From the NCBI GenBank assembly GCA_964508865.1, contig CAZDVP010000115.1, forward strand, positions 1 to 5,794: a DNA stretch of 5,794 nucleotides, written 5' to 3'. Below the pieces are notes generated by a model, which had not been told where the DNA came from, did not search any database, and saw nothing but the letters and a program-made list of their open reading frames with translations. Below, piece after piece: positions 1-5,794 of the stretch; position 1 is the first letter of the stretch, and each line of letters starts with the position of its first letter. This DNA comes from UBA3263 sp964508865 (GTDB lineage: Bacteria > Bacteroidota > Bacteroidia > Bacteroidales > Muribaculaceae). A program made the position numbers and the translations under genes.

Positions 1-261
1 AAAGGCAACTACTGCAACCTGGCAATGATTGCCCACGGCCCCAACGAGTTCTTCATGGACTTCATCACCGTGGCTCCCAACATGAACCCGGCGCGAGTTC
101 AGACCCGCGTTATCATGACCCCCGAAAACGCCAAGCAGCTGCTCAACGCCCTGGCCGAAAACGTTCAGCGCTATGAAAAGACCTTTGGCGAAATCAAACC
201 CCGCCAGCCCAAGCAGCAGCCCGGCAACGGCGGCATACCCAACCCCTTCATGGGCGCATAA
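1..261 (+). CDS. DUF3467 domain protein, 5' end cut off by the window
   Basis: The frame is open from base 1, reading KGNYCNLAMIAHGPNEFF, and ends with TAA at 259-261. An internal ATG exists at 25, but the residues before it match the conserved start of the DUF3467 core (a G-x-Y-x-N-L-A pattern, then an I-A-H-x-x-x-E-F stretch), so the true start lies upstream of the window. About 86 residues are visible. The core is followed by the typical T-P-E-x-A-K-x-L-L-x-A-L-x-E-N helix and a low-complexity tail rich in Pro, Gln and Gly. The family has no established biochemical role that I know of. From memory, in Bacteroidota it often lies just downstream of rpoC, so RNA polymerase genes may sit to the left; this is inference. 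The gene is 6 bp upstream of cysS, which suggests co-transcription. The family call is fairly firm; the function is unknown. Confidence 0.85.
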   Translation, partial: KGNYCNLAMIAHGPNEFFMDFITVAPNMNPARVQTRVIMTPENAKQLLNALAENVQRYEKTFGEIKPRQPKQQPGNGGIPNPFMGA

Positions 262-267
262 AAGGCT

Positions 268-1749
268 ATGAAAGAGCATAACCTAACCATTTATAACTCG
301 CTTTCGAGGCGCAAGGAAAAGTTCGTGCCGCTCCACCCGGAAATGGTGGGCATGTATGTTTGCGGCCCGACGGTTTACGGCGACGGCCACCTGGGCCACG
401 CCCGCCCGGCCATTACGTTCGACATTCTGTTTCGCTACCTGCGCCACTTAGGCTATAAGGTGCGCTATGTGCGCAACATAACCGACGTTGGCCACCTGGT
501 CAACGACGCCGACGACGGCGAGGACAAAATCGCCGTCAAGGCCCGCCTGGAGCAGCTGGAGCCCATGGAGGTTGTTCAGCACTATCTGAACCGCTACCAC
601 AAGGCAATGGAGCGCCTCAACGTTTTGCCGCCGAGCATTGAACCGCATGCCAGCGGCCACATAGTCGAGCAGATCGGCTACGTTCAGGCCCTGCTCGACG
701 CCGGCTATGCCTACGAAAGCGAAGGCTCGGTCTATTTCGACGTTGAGAAATATAACAGCAAGTTCCCCTACGGCAAGCTCTCGGGCCGCAACGTTGAGGA
801 ACTGCTGAGCAACACCCGCTCGCTCGACGGCCAGAGCGAAAAGCGCAATCCCGCCGACTTTGCCCTCTGGAAAAAAGCCGCGCCGGAACACATCATGCAC
901 TGGCCCTCGCCCTGGAGCGAAGGTTTTCCGGGCTGGCACCTGGAGTGCTCGGTGATGGGCGAGAAATATCTGGGCGAAACATTCGACATTCATGGCGGCG
1001 GCATGGACCTGATGTTCCCCCACCACGAGTGTGAAATCGCGCAGAGCGTGGCCCACAACGGCCACGACGCCGTTCGCTACTGGATGCACAACAACATGAT
1101 CACCATCGACGGCAAGAAAATGGGCAAGAGCTACGGCAACTTCATTACTCTCGACGAGTTCTTCGAGGGCACCCACCCGCTGCTGGAGCGCCCCTATTCG
1201 CCCATGACCATTCGCTTTTTCATTCTGATGGCGCAGTATCGTTCAACCCTCGACTTCGGCAACGAAGCGCTCCAGGCCGCCGAAAAGGCCTATCAGCGCA
1301 TGGCCGACGGCTACCGCCGCCTGCAGGAGCTGAAGCCCTCGGCCGAGAGCACCATTGCGGACCTCAACGAGCTGGAGGCCAAAATGTATGAAGCGATGGA
1401 CGACGACCTGAACACGCCCATTGTTATCGGCCACCTGTTTGACCTCTGCCGCATAGTCAACCAGGTCAACGACGGCACCGCCCAGGCCACCGAGGCCGAC
1501 CTGACCAAGATGAAGGAACTGTTCCAGACGTTTATGGTCGACATTCTGGGCATTCTGCCCCCCGAATCGGCCGCCGGAACGGCCAACCTCAAGCCCTATG
1601 AGCAGGCGGTTGACCTTTTGCTTCAAATCCGCGCCGAATCCAAAGCCAAGAAGGATTGGGCCACCAGCGACCTGATTCGCAACAGCCTCACTGCCATTGG
1701 TTTCGACGTTAAGGATACCAAGGACGGCGTTGAATGGAAACTGAAATAA
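268..1749 (+). CDS. cysS: Cysteinyl-tRNA synthetase
   Basis: This is a complete class I aminoacyl-tRNA synthetase of 493 residues, slightly longer than the roughly 460 of the E. coli enzyme. It charges tRNA-Cys with cysteine in the cytoplasm using ATP. The HIGH signature is HLGH at 41-44 and the KMSKS-type loop is KMGKS at 284-288. By alignment with E. coli, the zinc ligands that select cysteine are Cys32, Cys227, His252 and Glu256 (within the HHECE stretch at 252-256). The GWHLECS block at 222-228 and the DIHGGGMDLMFPHH block are diagnostic of CysRS. The C-terminal helical anticodon-binding region ends in the usual D-x-I-R-x-x-L ... G-x-x-x-x-D-x-x-x-G-x-x-W pattern. Translation starts at the ATG 6 bp after the DUF3467 stop; only a weak purine run (AAAAGG) precedes it, as is normal in this phylum. 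No key residue is missing. Confidence 0.97.
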   Translation: MKEHNLTIYNSLSRRKEKFVPLHPEMVGMYVCGPTVYGDGHLGHARPAITFDILFRYLRHLGYKVRYVRNITDVGHLVNDADDGEDKIAVKARLEQLEPMEVVQHYLNRYHKAMERLNVLPPSIEPHASGHIVEQIGYVQALLDAGYAYESEGSVYFDVEKYNSKFPYGKLSGRNVEELLSNTRSLDGQSEKRNPADFALWKKAAPEHIMHWPSPWSEGFPGWHLECSVMGEKYLGETFDIHGGGMDLMFPHHECEIAQSVAHNGHDAVRYWMHNNMITIDGKKMGKSYGNFITLDEFFEGTHPLLERPYSPMTIRFFILMAQYRSTLDFGNEALQAAEKAYQRMADGYRRLQELKPSAESTIADLNELEAKMYEAMDDDLNTPIVIGHLFDLCRIVNQVNDGTAQATEADLTKMKELFQTFMVDILGILPPESAAGTANLKPYEQAVDLLLQIRAESKAKKDWATSDLIRNSLTAIGFDVKDTKDGVEWKLK

Positions 1750-1765
1750 GCCAAGTTCTGCACCC

Positions 1766-3148
1766 TTGACCGTAGGCGAATTTGCAGAATCGATAGTGCG
1801 GGAGCTGCCATATGTGCCCACCGACCAGCAGGTGCAGTGCATGGCAGCTCTGGCACGTTTTTGCCGCAGCGGCGCGCCGGCCGAGAGCGTTTTTATGCTC
1901 TGCGGCTATGCCGGCACCGGCAAAACCACCCTGGTTTCGGCGCTGGTCAGGGCGCTCCACTCCGCCGGAGTGGCCTCGGTTCTGCTGGCGCCCACAGGCC
2001 GCGCCGCCAAGGTGTTTGCCTCCTACTCCGGTTTTCCGGCCTACACGATTCACCGCAAAATCTACCGCCCGCCGCGCCAGGGGCAGCCGTTTCAGGCGGT
2101 GGTCGACAACACCCACCGGCGCACGGTTTTCATCGTCGACGAAGCCTCGATGATCGGCAGCGCCGACACCGCCGGCGCCGACCTGCTCAGCGACCTGATC
2201 CACTATGTCTACACCGGCGAGGCCTGCCGGCTGATTCTGCTGGGCGACACCGCGCAGCTCCCGCCGGTTGGATGCACCGAATCGCCTGCGCTCCAGCCCG
2301 AAACGTTGCGCTCCTATGGGCTAAAGGTGACCCGCGTGCAGCTGACCGACACCGTGCGCCAGGCTCGCTCGTCGGGCATCCTGTTCAACGCAACCAACCT
2401 GCGCCGCCAAATGCGCCTCGACCCGCTGCCGGTTCCGCAGCTGAGCTTCGGGTTCAGCGACGTTATGAGCCTCGACGGCGCCGAAATGCCCGACCTGCTC
2501 AGCGACCTCTATGGGCTCGACGGCATCGACGAAACCATTATAGTTACGCGCGCGAACTGGCGCGCAACGCAGTTCAATCTGGCAATCCGCGCAACCATTC
2601 TGGGGCGCGAGGAGGAACTCACGCGCGACGAGCTGCTGCTCGTTGCCAAAAACAACTACCACTGGAGCGCGCGGGTCGACGGCCTCGACTTCATTGCCAA
2701 CGGCGACACGGCGCGGGTTGTGCGCATCTACGGCATGGAAGATAAATATGGCTTCCGGTTTGCCGACGTCAGGCTCGCATTTCCCTACCGCTCGGTTGAA
2801 ATCGACTGCAAGATAGTTCTGGAGTGTCTGACCTCAAACTCGCCCGCGCTGACCGCCGAGGACCAGCAGCGCCTTTTCGACGCGGTCTATAACGACCCCG
2901 AACTATTCAGCGAATACACCCCCCACTCCACCCGCCTGCGGGCCATGCGCACCAACCCCTATTTCCAGGCCCTGCAGGTGAAATATGCCTATGCCGTTAC
3001 CTGCCATAAAGCTCAGGGCGGCCAATGGGTCAACGTTATAGCCGACCTGGCGGGCGTGGCGGCCGACGCCATGCAGAGCCTGGAATATTACCGCTGGCTC
3101 TACACGGCGACCACCCGCGCAACCACACGCCTGTTCTACTTGCAATAG
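1766..3148 (+). CDS. RecD/Dda-like superfamily 1 DNA helicase
   Basis: This 460-residue ATPase is a probable 5'-3' DNA helicase of the RecD2/Dda type (AAA_30 plus UvrD_C_2-like domains). Motifs in order: Walker A GYAGTGKTT at 47-55; Walker B VDEASM at 124-129; motif III GDTAQLPPVG at 160-169; an LTDTVRQA block at 193-200 (motif IV-like); an NGDTARVV segment at 312-319, typical of the small beta-barrel insertion; motif V/VI region TCHKAQGGQW at 412-421; and YTATTRA at 446-452. All ATPase motifs look intact. Its substrate is unknown; DNA repair, recombination or replication-fork handling is the family expectation. The start is uncertain. The frame opens at 1745 and no ATG lies near. TTG at 1766 keeps the short N-terminal helix before the P-T-x-x-Q motif that homologues carry; GTG at 1796 or 1814 are alternatives. 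It follows cysS by 16 bp, so co-transcription is likely. Its last 13 bp overlap the converging peptidase gene. Confidence 0.9.
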   Translation: MTVGEFAESIVRELPYVPTDQQVQCMAALARFCRSGAPAESVFMLCGYAGTGKTTLVSALVRALHSAGVASVLLAPTGRAAKVFASYSGFPAYTIHRKIYRPPRQGQPFQAVVDNTHRRTVFIVDEASMIGSADTAGADLLSDLIHYVYTGEACRLILLGDTAQLPPVGCTESPALQPETLRSYGLKVTRVQLTDTVRQARSSGILFNATNLRRQMRLDPLPVPQLSFGFSDVMSLDGAEMPDLLSDLYGLDGIDETIIVTRANWRATQFNLAIRATILGREEELTRDELLLVAKNNYHWSARVDGLDFIANGDTARVVRIYGMEDKYGFRFADVRLAFPYRSVEIDCKIVLECLTSNSPALTAEDQQRLFDAVYNDPELFSEYTPHSTRLRAMRTNPYFQALQVKYAYAVTCHKAQGGQWVNVIADLAGVAADAMQSLEYYRWLYTATTRATTRLFYLQ

Positions 3149-4422
3149 AACCCGCGGAAGGAGCTGACTGTCATTTCAACATCGAGCAGCGAAGCGGTTT
3201 CGCGCGCCGAGTGCATGGCCCAGAGCGCAATGCCCATGTCAACGCCATCGATGTCGAGCGTCGAAGTCAGAATGTTGCCCAAAGTTGAGCCGCCGGGCGA
3301 GTCGGAATGGTTCACGAACTCCTGGACCGGCACTCCGGCGTTGCGGCAAATAACCTTATAGCGCGCGGCCGAAAGGGCATCGGTCATATACTTGCAGTTG
3401 GCATTGACCTTGATAACCGGGCCGCCGCCGAGGCGCGGCAGGTTCACCGGATCCATTTTTTCGAGATAGTTCGGATGAGCGCCGTGGGCGCAGTCGGCCG
3501 AAATGAAAAACGAAGCCGCCAGCGAAGCTAAAAACTCCTGCTCCGAGGCGTTGAACGCGCTGATCGACAGTCGACGCAGCAAATTGCGCAACACCGGCGA
3601 ATGCGCGCCCTGGCGCGTTCCGGAGCCGGTTTCTTCGTTGTCGAACAGCGCAAGCACGCGCGTTGCGGCGGCAGGCCTGTCGGCATCGGCCAATAGCGCC
3701 TCGAGTCCACACCAGGCCATGGCCAGGTCGTCGAGCCGCCCGCAGTTAACCCACGTTGAATCAGCGCCGACGGCCATAGGCTCCTGAAGGTCAAACAAAG
3801 TGATGTCGAAATCGAGAATTTCGTCGGCACTGACTCCGATATGGTCGGCCAGCAGTCGGCGAACCGCACCGGCGCCGCCCAAGGTTTTGCTGACGTAGCC
3901 TAAAACCGGCAGCATGTCCTTCTGGGCCGACAGGGCCACGCCCTGATTCACCTGGCGGTTGAAGTGAATGGCCAGGCGCGGAATAATCAGCCGCGGCTCA
4001 TCGAGGCGAACAATGCGGGTCGACAAATCGGAGAGCACAACGCGGCCGCTCATTCCCAGCGGGCGGTCGAACCACGACGCCCAGATTGCGCCGCCATAGA
4101 CCTCGGTGTTGAGCTTGACCATCAAATCCGACTCCGAGCTGCACTGGCCAACAACCATTTCCGGATTCGGCTTCAGCCGGAACGACGGCGAATCGGTGTG
4201 GGCCGCAACGATTGAATAGCGCTGCTCCGACCCGACGATAAACGCAAAAATCGCCGAATCGTTCTTTACGACATAGAACTTCGAGCCCTCGGCCAGCCGC
4301 CAGTCGGGGTCGGTTTCATACAGGCGGGAGAACCCGGCGGCATCCAAAATATCGGCAACGGCCTCTACGGCAGTGAAATTGCTCACCGCACGGCCCATAA
4401 AATCAAAAAATCGGTCTTTCAT
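3136..4422 (-). CDS. M18-family zinc aminopeptidase (aspartyl aminopeptidase type)
   Basis: This 428-residue dinuclear zinc exopeptidase is of the M18 type (ApeB / aspartyl aminopeptidase), which removes N-terminal, often acidic, residues from peptides in the cytoplasm. Expected metal and catalytic residues are all present: His75 in AAHTDSPS, bridging Asp231 in NCGRLDDL, catalytic Glu263 and zinc-binding Glu264 in FDNEETGS, Asp310 in ISADCAHGAHPNY, and His404 in AMHSARE. The length matches the family (about 420-480). No signal peptide is visible. I chose the ATG at 4422; an in-frame TTG at 4431 would add only three residues and is less likely. It has its own promoter about 26 bp upstream (TAACTTTG at 4448-4455, minus strand), so it is probably monocistronic. 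Its stop (TAG, complement of 3136-3138) lies within the helicase coding sequence. Family confidence is high; exact peptide preference cannot be read from sequence. Confidence 0.93.
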   Translation of the reverse strand: MKDRFFDFMGRAVSNFTAVEAVADILDAAGFSRLYETDPDWRLAEGSKFYVVKNDSAIFAFIVGSEQRYSIVAAHTDSPSFRLKPNPEMVVGQCSSESDLMVKLNTEVYGGAIWASWFDRPLGMSGRVVLSDLSTRIVRLDEPRLIIPRLAIHFNRQVNQGVALSAQKDMLPVLGYVSKTLGGAGAVRRLLADHIGVSADEILDFDITLFDLQEPMAVGADSTWVNCGRLDDLAMAWCGLEALLADADRPAAATRVLALFDNEETGSGTRQGAHSPVLRNLLRRLSISAFNASEQEFLASLAASFFISADCAHGAHPNYLEKMDPVNLPRLGGGPVIKVNANCKYMTDALSAARYKVICRNAGVPVQEFVNHSDSPGGSTLGNILTSTLDIDGVDMGIALWAMHSARETASLLDVEMTVSSFRGFYCK

Positions 4423-4447
4423 ATGGTTCAATGAATTAGTTTGGAGG

Positions 4448-4455
4448 CAAAGTTA
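4448..4455 (-). promoter_or_regulatory. -7 promoter box of the M18 aminopeptidase gene
   Basis: The minus strand reads TAACTTTG, a perfect match to the Bacteroidota -7 consensus TAnnTTTG. It lies 26 bp before the ATG at 4422, which leaves a short leader of about 15-20 nt. No clear -33 TTTG is present at the usual 19-21 bp spacing; that place is taken by the T-tract of the upstream terminator, where TTTT matches three of four bases. Confidence 0.7.
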
Positions 4456-4468
4456 CGCAAAATTTCCG

Positions 4469-4512
4469 AAAAAAATTAGACCCGGCGCGGACTCACGTCC
4501 GTACCCGGGTCT
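4469..4512 (-). terminator. Rho-independent terminator of the 100-residue protein gene
   Basis: A perfect 8-bp outer stem pairs AGACCCGG (4478-4485) with CCGGGTCT (4505-4512). An inner 5-bp stem pairs CGGAC (4488-4492) with GTCCG (4497-4501) around a TCAC loop, with a small internal bulge between the two stems. On the minus strand the hairpin is followed by AA and then seven T residues (complement of 4469-4475), the layout of an intrinsic terminator. It lies about 55 bp past the stop of the minus-strand gene at 4566, so it most likely ends that transcript. On the plus strand a weaker five-T run (4522-4526) follows after a 9-nt gap, but no plus-strand gene ends here. Confidence 0.8.
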
Positions 4513-4565
4513 CTCTACTACTTTTTGTGTGAAAATGAATTGTGAAAGTGATTGTGGTTGGTTTC

Positions 4566-4868
4566 TTAGTCGACGAGGGCTACTCTGACTTCGCCGTTGC
4601 GCTTGTTGACGAACACCACCGATGCGGGGAGCACGATAGCCCAGTGCGAACCGAGGTTTTCAGCGCCAGCGATGCGCTCGATTTCAATGGCCTTGAGGGG
4701 GCCCTGGCCGTTGGTCAGAGTGATTTTGTCGCCGTCGAAATCCATGTGGTCGCTGTCGAAAGCGAACATCATCAGGTCGTGGAGGTTGCGCTGAGTGCAA
4801 ACATCGGCATCGGCGGCGAGGGTGTTATACTTGGTGTGGATATCTTTGATGTTATCGAGAGTAATCAT
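4566..4868 (-). CDS. Hypothetical protein, 100 residues
   Basis: I do not recognise this protein. It is probably a real gene: codons are strongly biased to G/C-ending and common choices, a start and stop frame it cleanly, and a good terminator follows. The ATG at 4868 is preferred over an in-frame TTG at 4931, whose extra 21 codons look like leader DNA (A/T-rich, weak codon use). The protein is soluble in appearance, with no signal peptide or membrane segment. Residues 4-37 look mainly helical. They are followed by an Asp-rich stretch (38-47, containing D-x-D-G-D) and then alternating hydrophobic strands (49-51, 60-66, 76-80, 84-87, 94-99) that suggest a small beta-rich domain. It has one Cys (24) and one Trp (76). 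The Asp-rich part is not a canonical EF-hand. It is flanked by its own terminator and a divergent regulatory region, so it appears to be a single-gene unit. Function is unknown. Confidence 0.75.
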   Translation of the reverse strand: MITLDNIKDIHTKYNTLAADADVCTQRNLHDLMMFAFDSDHMDFDGDKITLTNGQGPLKAIEIERIAGAENLGSHWAIVLPASVVFVNKRNGEVRVALVD

Positions 4869-4904
4869 ATTCGTTAAAGTTTTAAAGGGTTTTATCGTTT
4901 GTTC

Positions 4905-4912
4905 GAAAGCTA
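4905..4912 (-). promoter_or_regulatory. Possible -7 promoter box of the 100-residue protein gene
   Basis: The minus strand reads TAGCTTTC, seven of eight bases of the TAnnTTTG consensus. It lies 37 bp before the ATG at 4868. A weak ATTG (complement of 4929-4932) sits 16 bp further upstream, closer than the usual -33 spacing. The imperfect promoter with phased repeats just upstream (4941-4969) would fit an activator-dependent promoter, but this is inference. Confidence 0.35.
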
Positions 4913-4940
4913 AACAAGAGTTGTTGCGCAATGGTTGGCG

Positions 4941-4969
4941 TTGTAACTGCTTTGTAACCCTCTTTTAAC
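4941..4969. promoter_or_regulatory. Three direct repeats phased at 11 bp, candidate response-regulator operator
   Basis: TTGTAAC occurs at 4941-4947 and again at 4952-4958, and a third degenerate copy TTTTAAC is at 4963-4969. Each copy starts exactly 11 bp after the previous one, so they fall on the same face of the helix. A further isolated TAAC is at 4985-4988. Direct repeats of about 7 bp with 11-bp periodicity are the known layout of OmpR/PhoB-family response-regulator sites (for example pho boxes). They sit upstream of both divergent genes, roughly 30 bp above the possible -7 box of the minus-strand gene and 60 bp above that of the membrane protein gene. The regulator is unknown. Confidence 0.4.
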
Positions 4970-4987
4970 CTCCGTGAAATTTTTTAA

Positions 4988-5020
4988 CCCAAACCACACC
5001 TTATAATAGCATGATTTGGG
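4988..5020. repeat. Short inverted repeat upstream of the membrane protein promoter
   Basis: CCCAAA at 4988-4993 is the reverse complement of TTTGGG at 5015-5020, with a 21-bp AT-rich spacer. It ends 9 bp before the -7 box at 5030 and so covers the -33 region. It could be an operator half-site pair, but six-base arms at this spacing may arise by chance. Confidence 0.2.
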
Positions 5021-5029
5021 AAAAAGTGC

Positions 5030-5037
5030 TAACTTTG
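5030..5037 (+). promoter_or_regulatory. -7 promoter box of the DUF6198-like membrane protein gene
   Basis: TAACTTTG is a perfect match to the Bacteroidota TAnnTTTG box and is followed by C, as in the aminopeptidase promoter in this window. It lies 23 bp before the ATG at 5061, leaving a short A-rich leader. No TTTG is found at the usual -33 spacing; the nearest (5015-5018) is only 11 bp upstream, so the -33 element is weak or absent. Confidence 0.65.
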
Positions 5038-5060
5038 CAGTCAGAAAACCGCAAAATTGC

Positions 5061-5794
5061 ATGAAGATAACCAAAAATAAAGTAATCGGGTTTGTTTGGC
5101 AACACATTCTGCTGCTTGCATCAATGTTTCTAATGACCTTCGGAGTGGCCTTATGCGTCAGGTCAAATCTCGGCAGCGGAGTGATTTCTTCGATACCCAT
5201 GGCATTCTCTCTTGCCGGCGAAGCCGGATTGGCTCCCGGCTGGACCATTGGGGGCTACACCAACGTTATGAACATAATTCTGGTCATGGCCCAGATTCTC
5301 GTGCTCCGGAAAAGATTTGAACCTATTCAGCTGTTTCAGCTTGTTGTCGGATTTATTTTCGGGGCATTTCTCGACATCAATATGTGGATAACCTCATATT
5401 TTTCCAGCTACGAACCGCTTTATGCTCAGATAATAGCGCAATTGGGCGGCGCGACAGTGCTCGGACTGGGCGTGGCGCTTGAAATCAGATGCGGCTCCGT
5501 AACTATGCCAGGCGAGGGCATTCAGGTAGCTATTTCGAGAGTTACCGGCAAACCGTTTCCAATCGTCAAGATAATCGTCGACACCACTCTGGTTATCCTG
5601 GCAGTCATTTCGGGCTACTGCTTCTTCGGAACCTGGCCCTGGACGGTTGTTGGCTGCGGCACACTCTTTGCCATGTTCTACGTAGGTTATGTTGTGAAGC
5701 TCATCAACCCTCACCTGGGCTGGTTTGACCGGCTCCTCGACTACCGCCCCGGCTTCCGCCGCTACCTCTTCGGCCTCGCCCGCTTCATCTATCC
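5061..5794 (+). CDS. YczE/YitT-like (DUF6198) polytopic membrane protein, 3' end cut off by the window
   Basis: The frame starting at ATG 5061 is open to the window edge (244 codons plus two bases, no stop), so the gene continues to the right. Hydrophobic segments, probably membrane-spanning, lie near residues 13-32, 63-82, 92-112, 121-140, 168-188 and 195-215. The first segment is followed by RSNLGSGVISSIP (34-46), and the fifth is preceded by a short MPGEGIQ block (149-155). Both resemble the conserved Gly/Pro-rich loops of YczE/YyaS/YitT-type integral membrane proteins, annotated as DUF6198 in Bacteroidota. The positively charged KITKNK start suggests a cytoplasmic N-terminus. Transport has been suggested for relatives, but the substrate and role are not established. 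The last visible residues are Arg- and aromatic-rich and may form a cytoplasmic tail. Codons in the first three quarters are less GC-rich than in cysS or the helicase, as is common in membrane proteins. A promoter box precedes it by 23 bp. Confidence 0.8.
   Translation, partial: MKITKNKVIGFVWQHILLLASMFLMTFGVALCVRSNLGSGVISSIPMAFSLAGEAGLAPGWTIGGYTNVMNIILVMAQILVLRKRFEPIQLFQLVVGFIFGAFLDINMWITSYFSSYEPLYAQIIAQLGGATVLGLGVALEIRCGSVTMPGEGIQVAISRVTGKPFPIVKIIVDTTLVILAVISGYCFFGTWPWTVVGCGTLFAMFYVGYVVKLINPHLGWFDRLLDYRPGFRRYLFGLARFIY

Noticed and set aside
1114..1131. KMGKS instead of KMSKS in cysteinyl-tRNA synthetase
   Set aside because: I recall this as a usual variant in Bacteroidota CysRS; the catalytic lysines are kept, so it is not a defect.
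448..1176. Long open frame (242 codons) on the minus strand inside cysS
   Set aside because: It lies wholly antisense to a clear cysS. GC-rich codons with G/C third positions readily leave the complementary frame open. The translation is Val/Ala-rich with no recognisable domain.
1709..2203. Minus-strand open frame spanning the cysS/helicase junction
   Set aside because: It is antisense to the conserved Walker A and B region of the helicase and has no coding character of its own.
2178..2508. Exact 19-nt repeat (2178-2196 and 2490-2508) inside the helicase, encoding DLLSDL twice, 104 codons apart
   Set aside because: It is in frame and uses the lineage's preferred codons for a common helical peptide, so chance plus codon bias explains it; the flanks are not similar.
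1837..2745. Plus-strand 302-codon frame inside the helicase
   Set aside because: It is a frame-shifted shadow rich in Arg, Pro and Ala; the overlapping frame carries all the helicase motifs.
4800..4868. Asp-rich stretch of the 100-residue protein as a possible EF-hand
   Set aside because: The D-x-D-G-D pattern (residues 43-47) lacks the 12-residue loop spacing and terminal Glu of an EF-hand, so calcium binding cannot be claimed.
4542..4877. Plus-strand 111-codon frame opposite the 100-residue protein
   Set aside because: The minus-strand frame has better codon use and is followed by a terminator on its own strand. The plus-strand frame has no promoter and would read through the terminator hairpin region of the other strand.
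4910..5248. Minus-strand 112-codon frame across the divergent intergenic region
   Set aside because: It covers promoter-like AT-rich DNA and the start of the membrane protein gene, and its translation has no coherent character.

Overview
The window looks like a chromosomal housekeeping segment from a member of the Bacteroidota, most probably Bacteroidales. Three things point there. A DUF3467 small protein sits directly before the next gene. The cysteinyl-tRNA synthetase has the KMGKS and HHECE variants that I associate with this phylum. Two start regions carry a perfect Bacteroidota -7 promoter box (TAACTTTG), with A-rich leaders rather than Shine-Dalgarno sequences. The coding DNA is GC-rich with G/C-ending codons, which would suit a high-GC lineage such as Alistipes/Rikenellaceae or Muribaculaceae. 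The genus cannot be fixed from the sequence alone.

Layout: (1) 1-3148, plus strand, a tight cluster: the tail of a DUF3467 protein (cut by the left edge), cysS after 6 bp, and a RecD/Dda-like superfamily 1 helicase after 16 bp. They are probably co-transcribed from a promoter outside the window. (2) 3136-4422, minus strand, an M18-family metallo-aminopeptidase. Its stop lies inside the last codons of the helicase, so the two genes overlap tail to tail by 13 bp. (3) 4448-4512, a compact control region in which a strong hairpin plus T-tract terminator (minus strand) abuts the aminopeptidase promoter. (4) 4566-4868, minus strand, a 100-residue protein that I do not recognise. (5) 4869-5060, a divergent intergenic region with three TAAC-type repeats exactly 11 bp apart and a clear promoter for the next gene. 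(6) 5061 to the right edge, plus strand, a polytopic membrane protein of the YczE/YitT-like (DUF6198) type, cut by the window end.

The genes do not form one pathway. They cover tRNA charging (cysS), DNA repair or recombination (helicase), peptide turnover (M18 peptidase) and two poorly understood proteins. I see no mobile element, CRISPR array, phage gene, rRNA or tRNA. Nothing here amounts to a clear new biological system. The items most worth follow-up are the unrecognised 100-residue protein and the phased repeats upstream of it.
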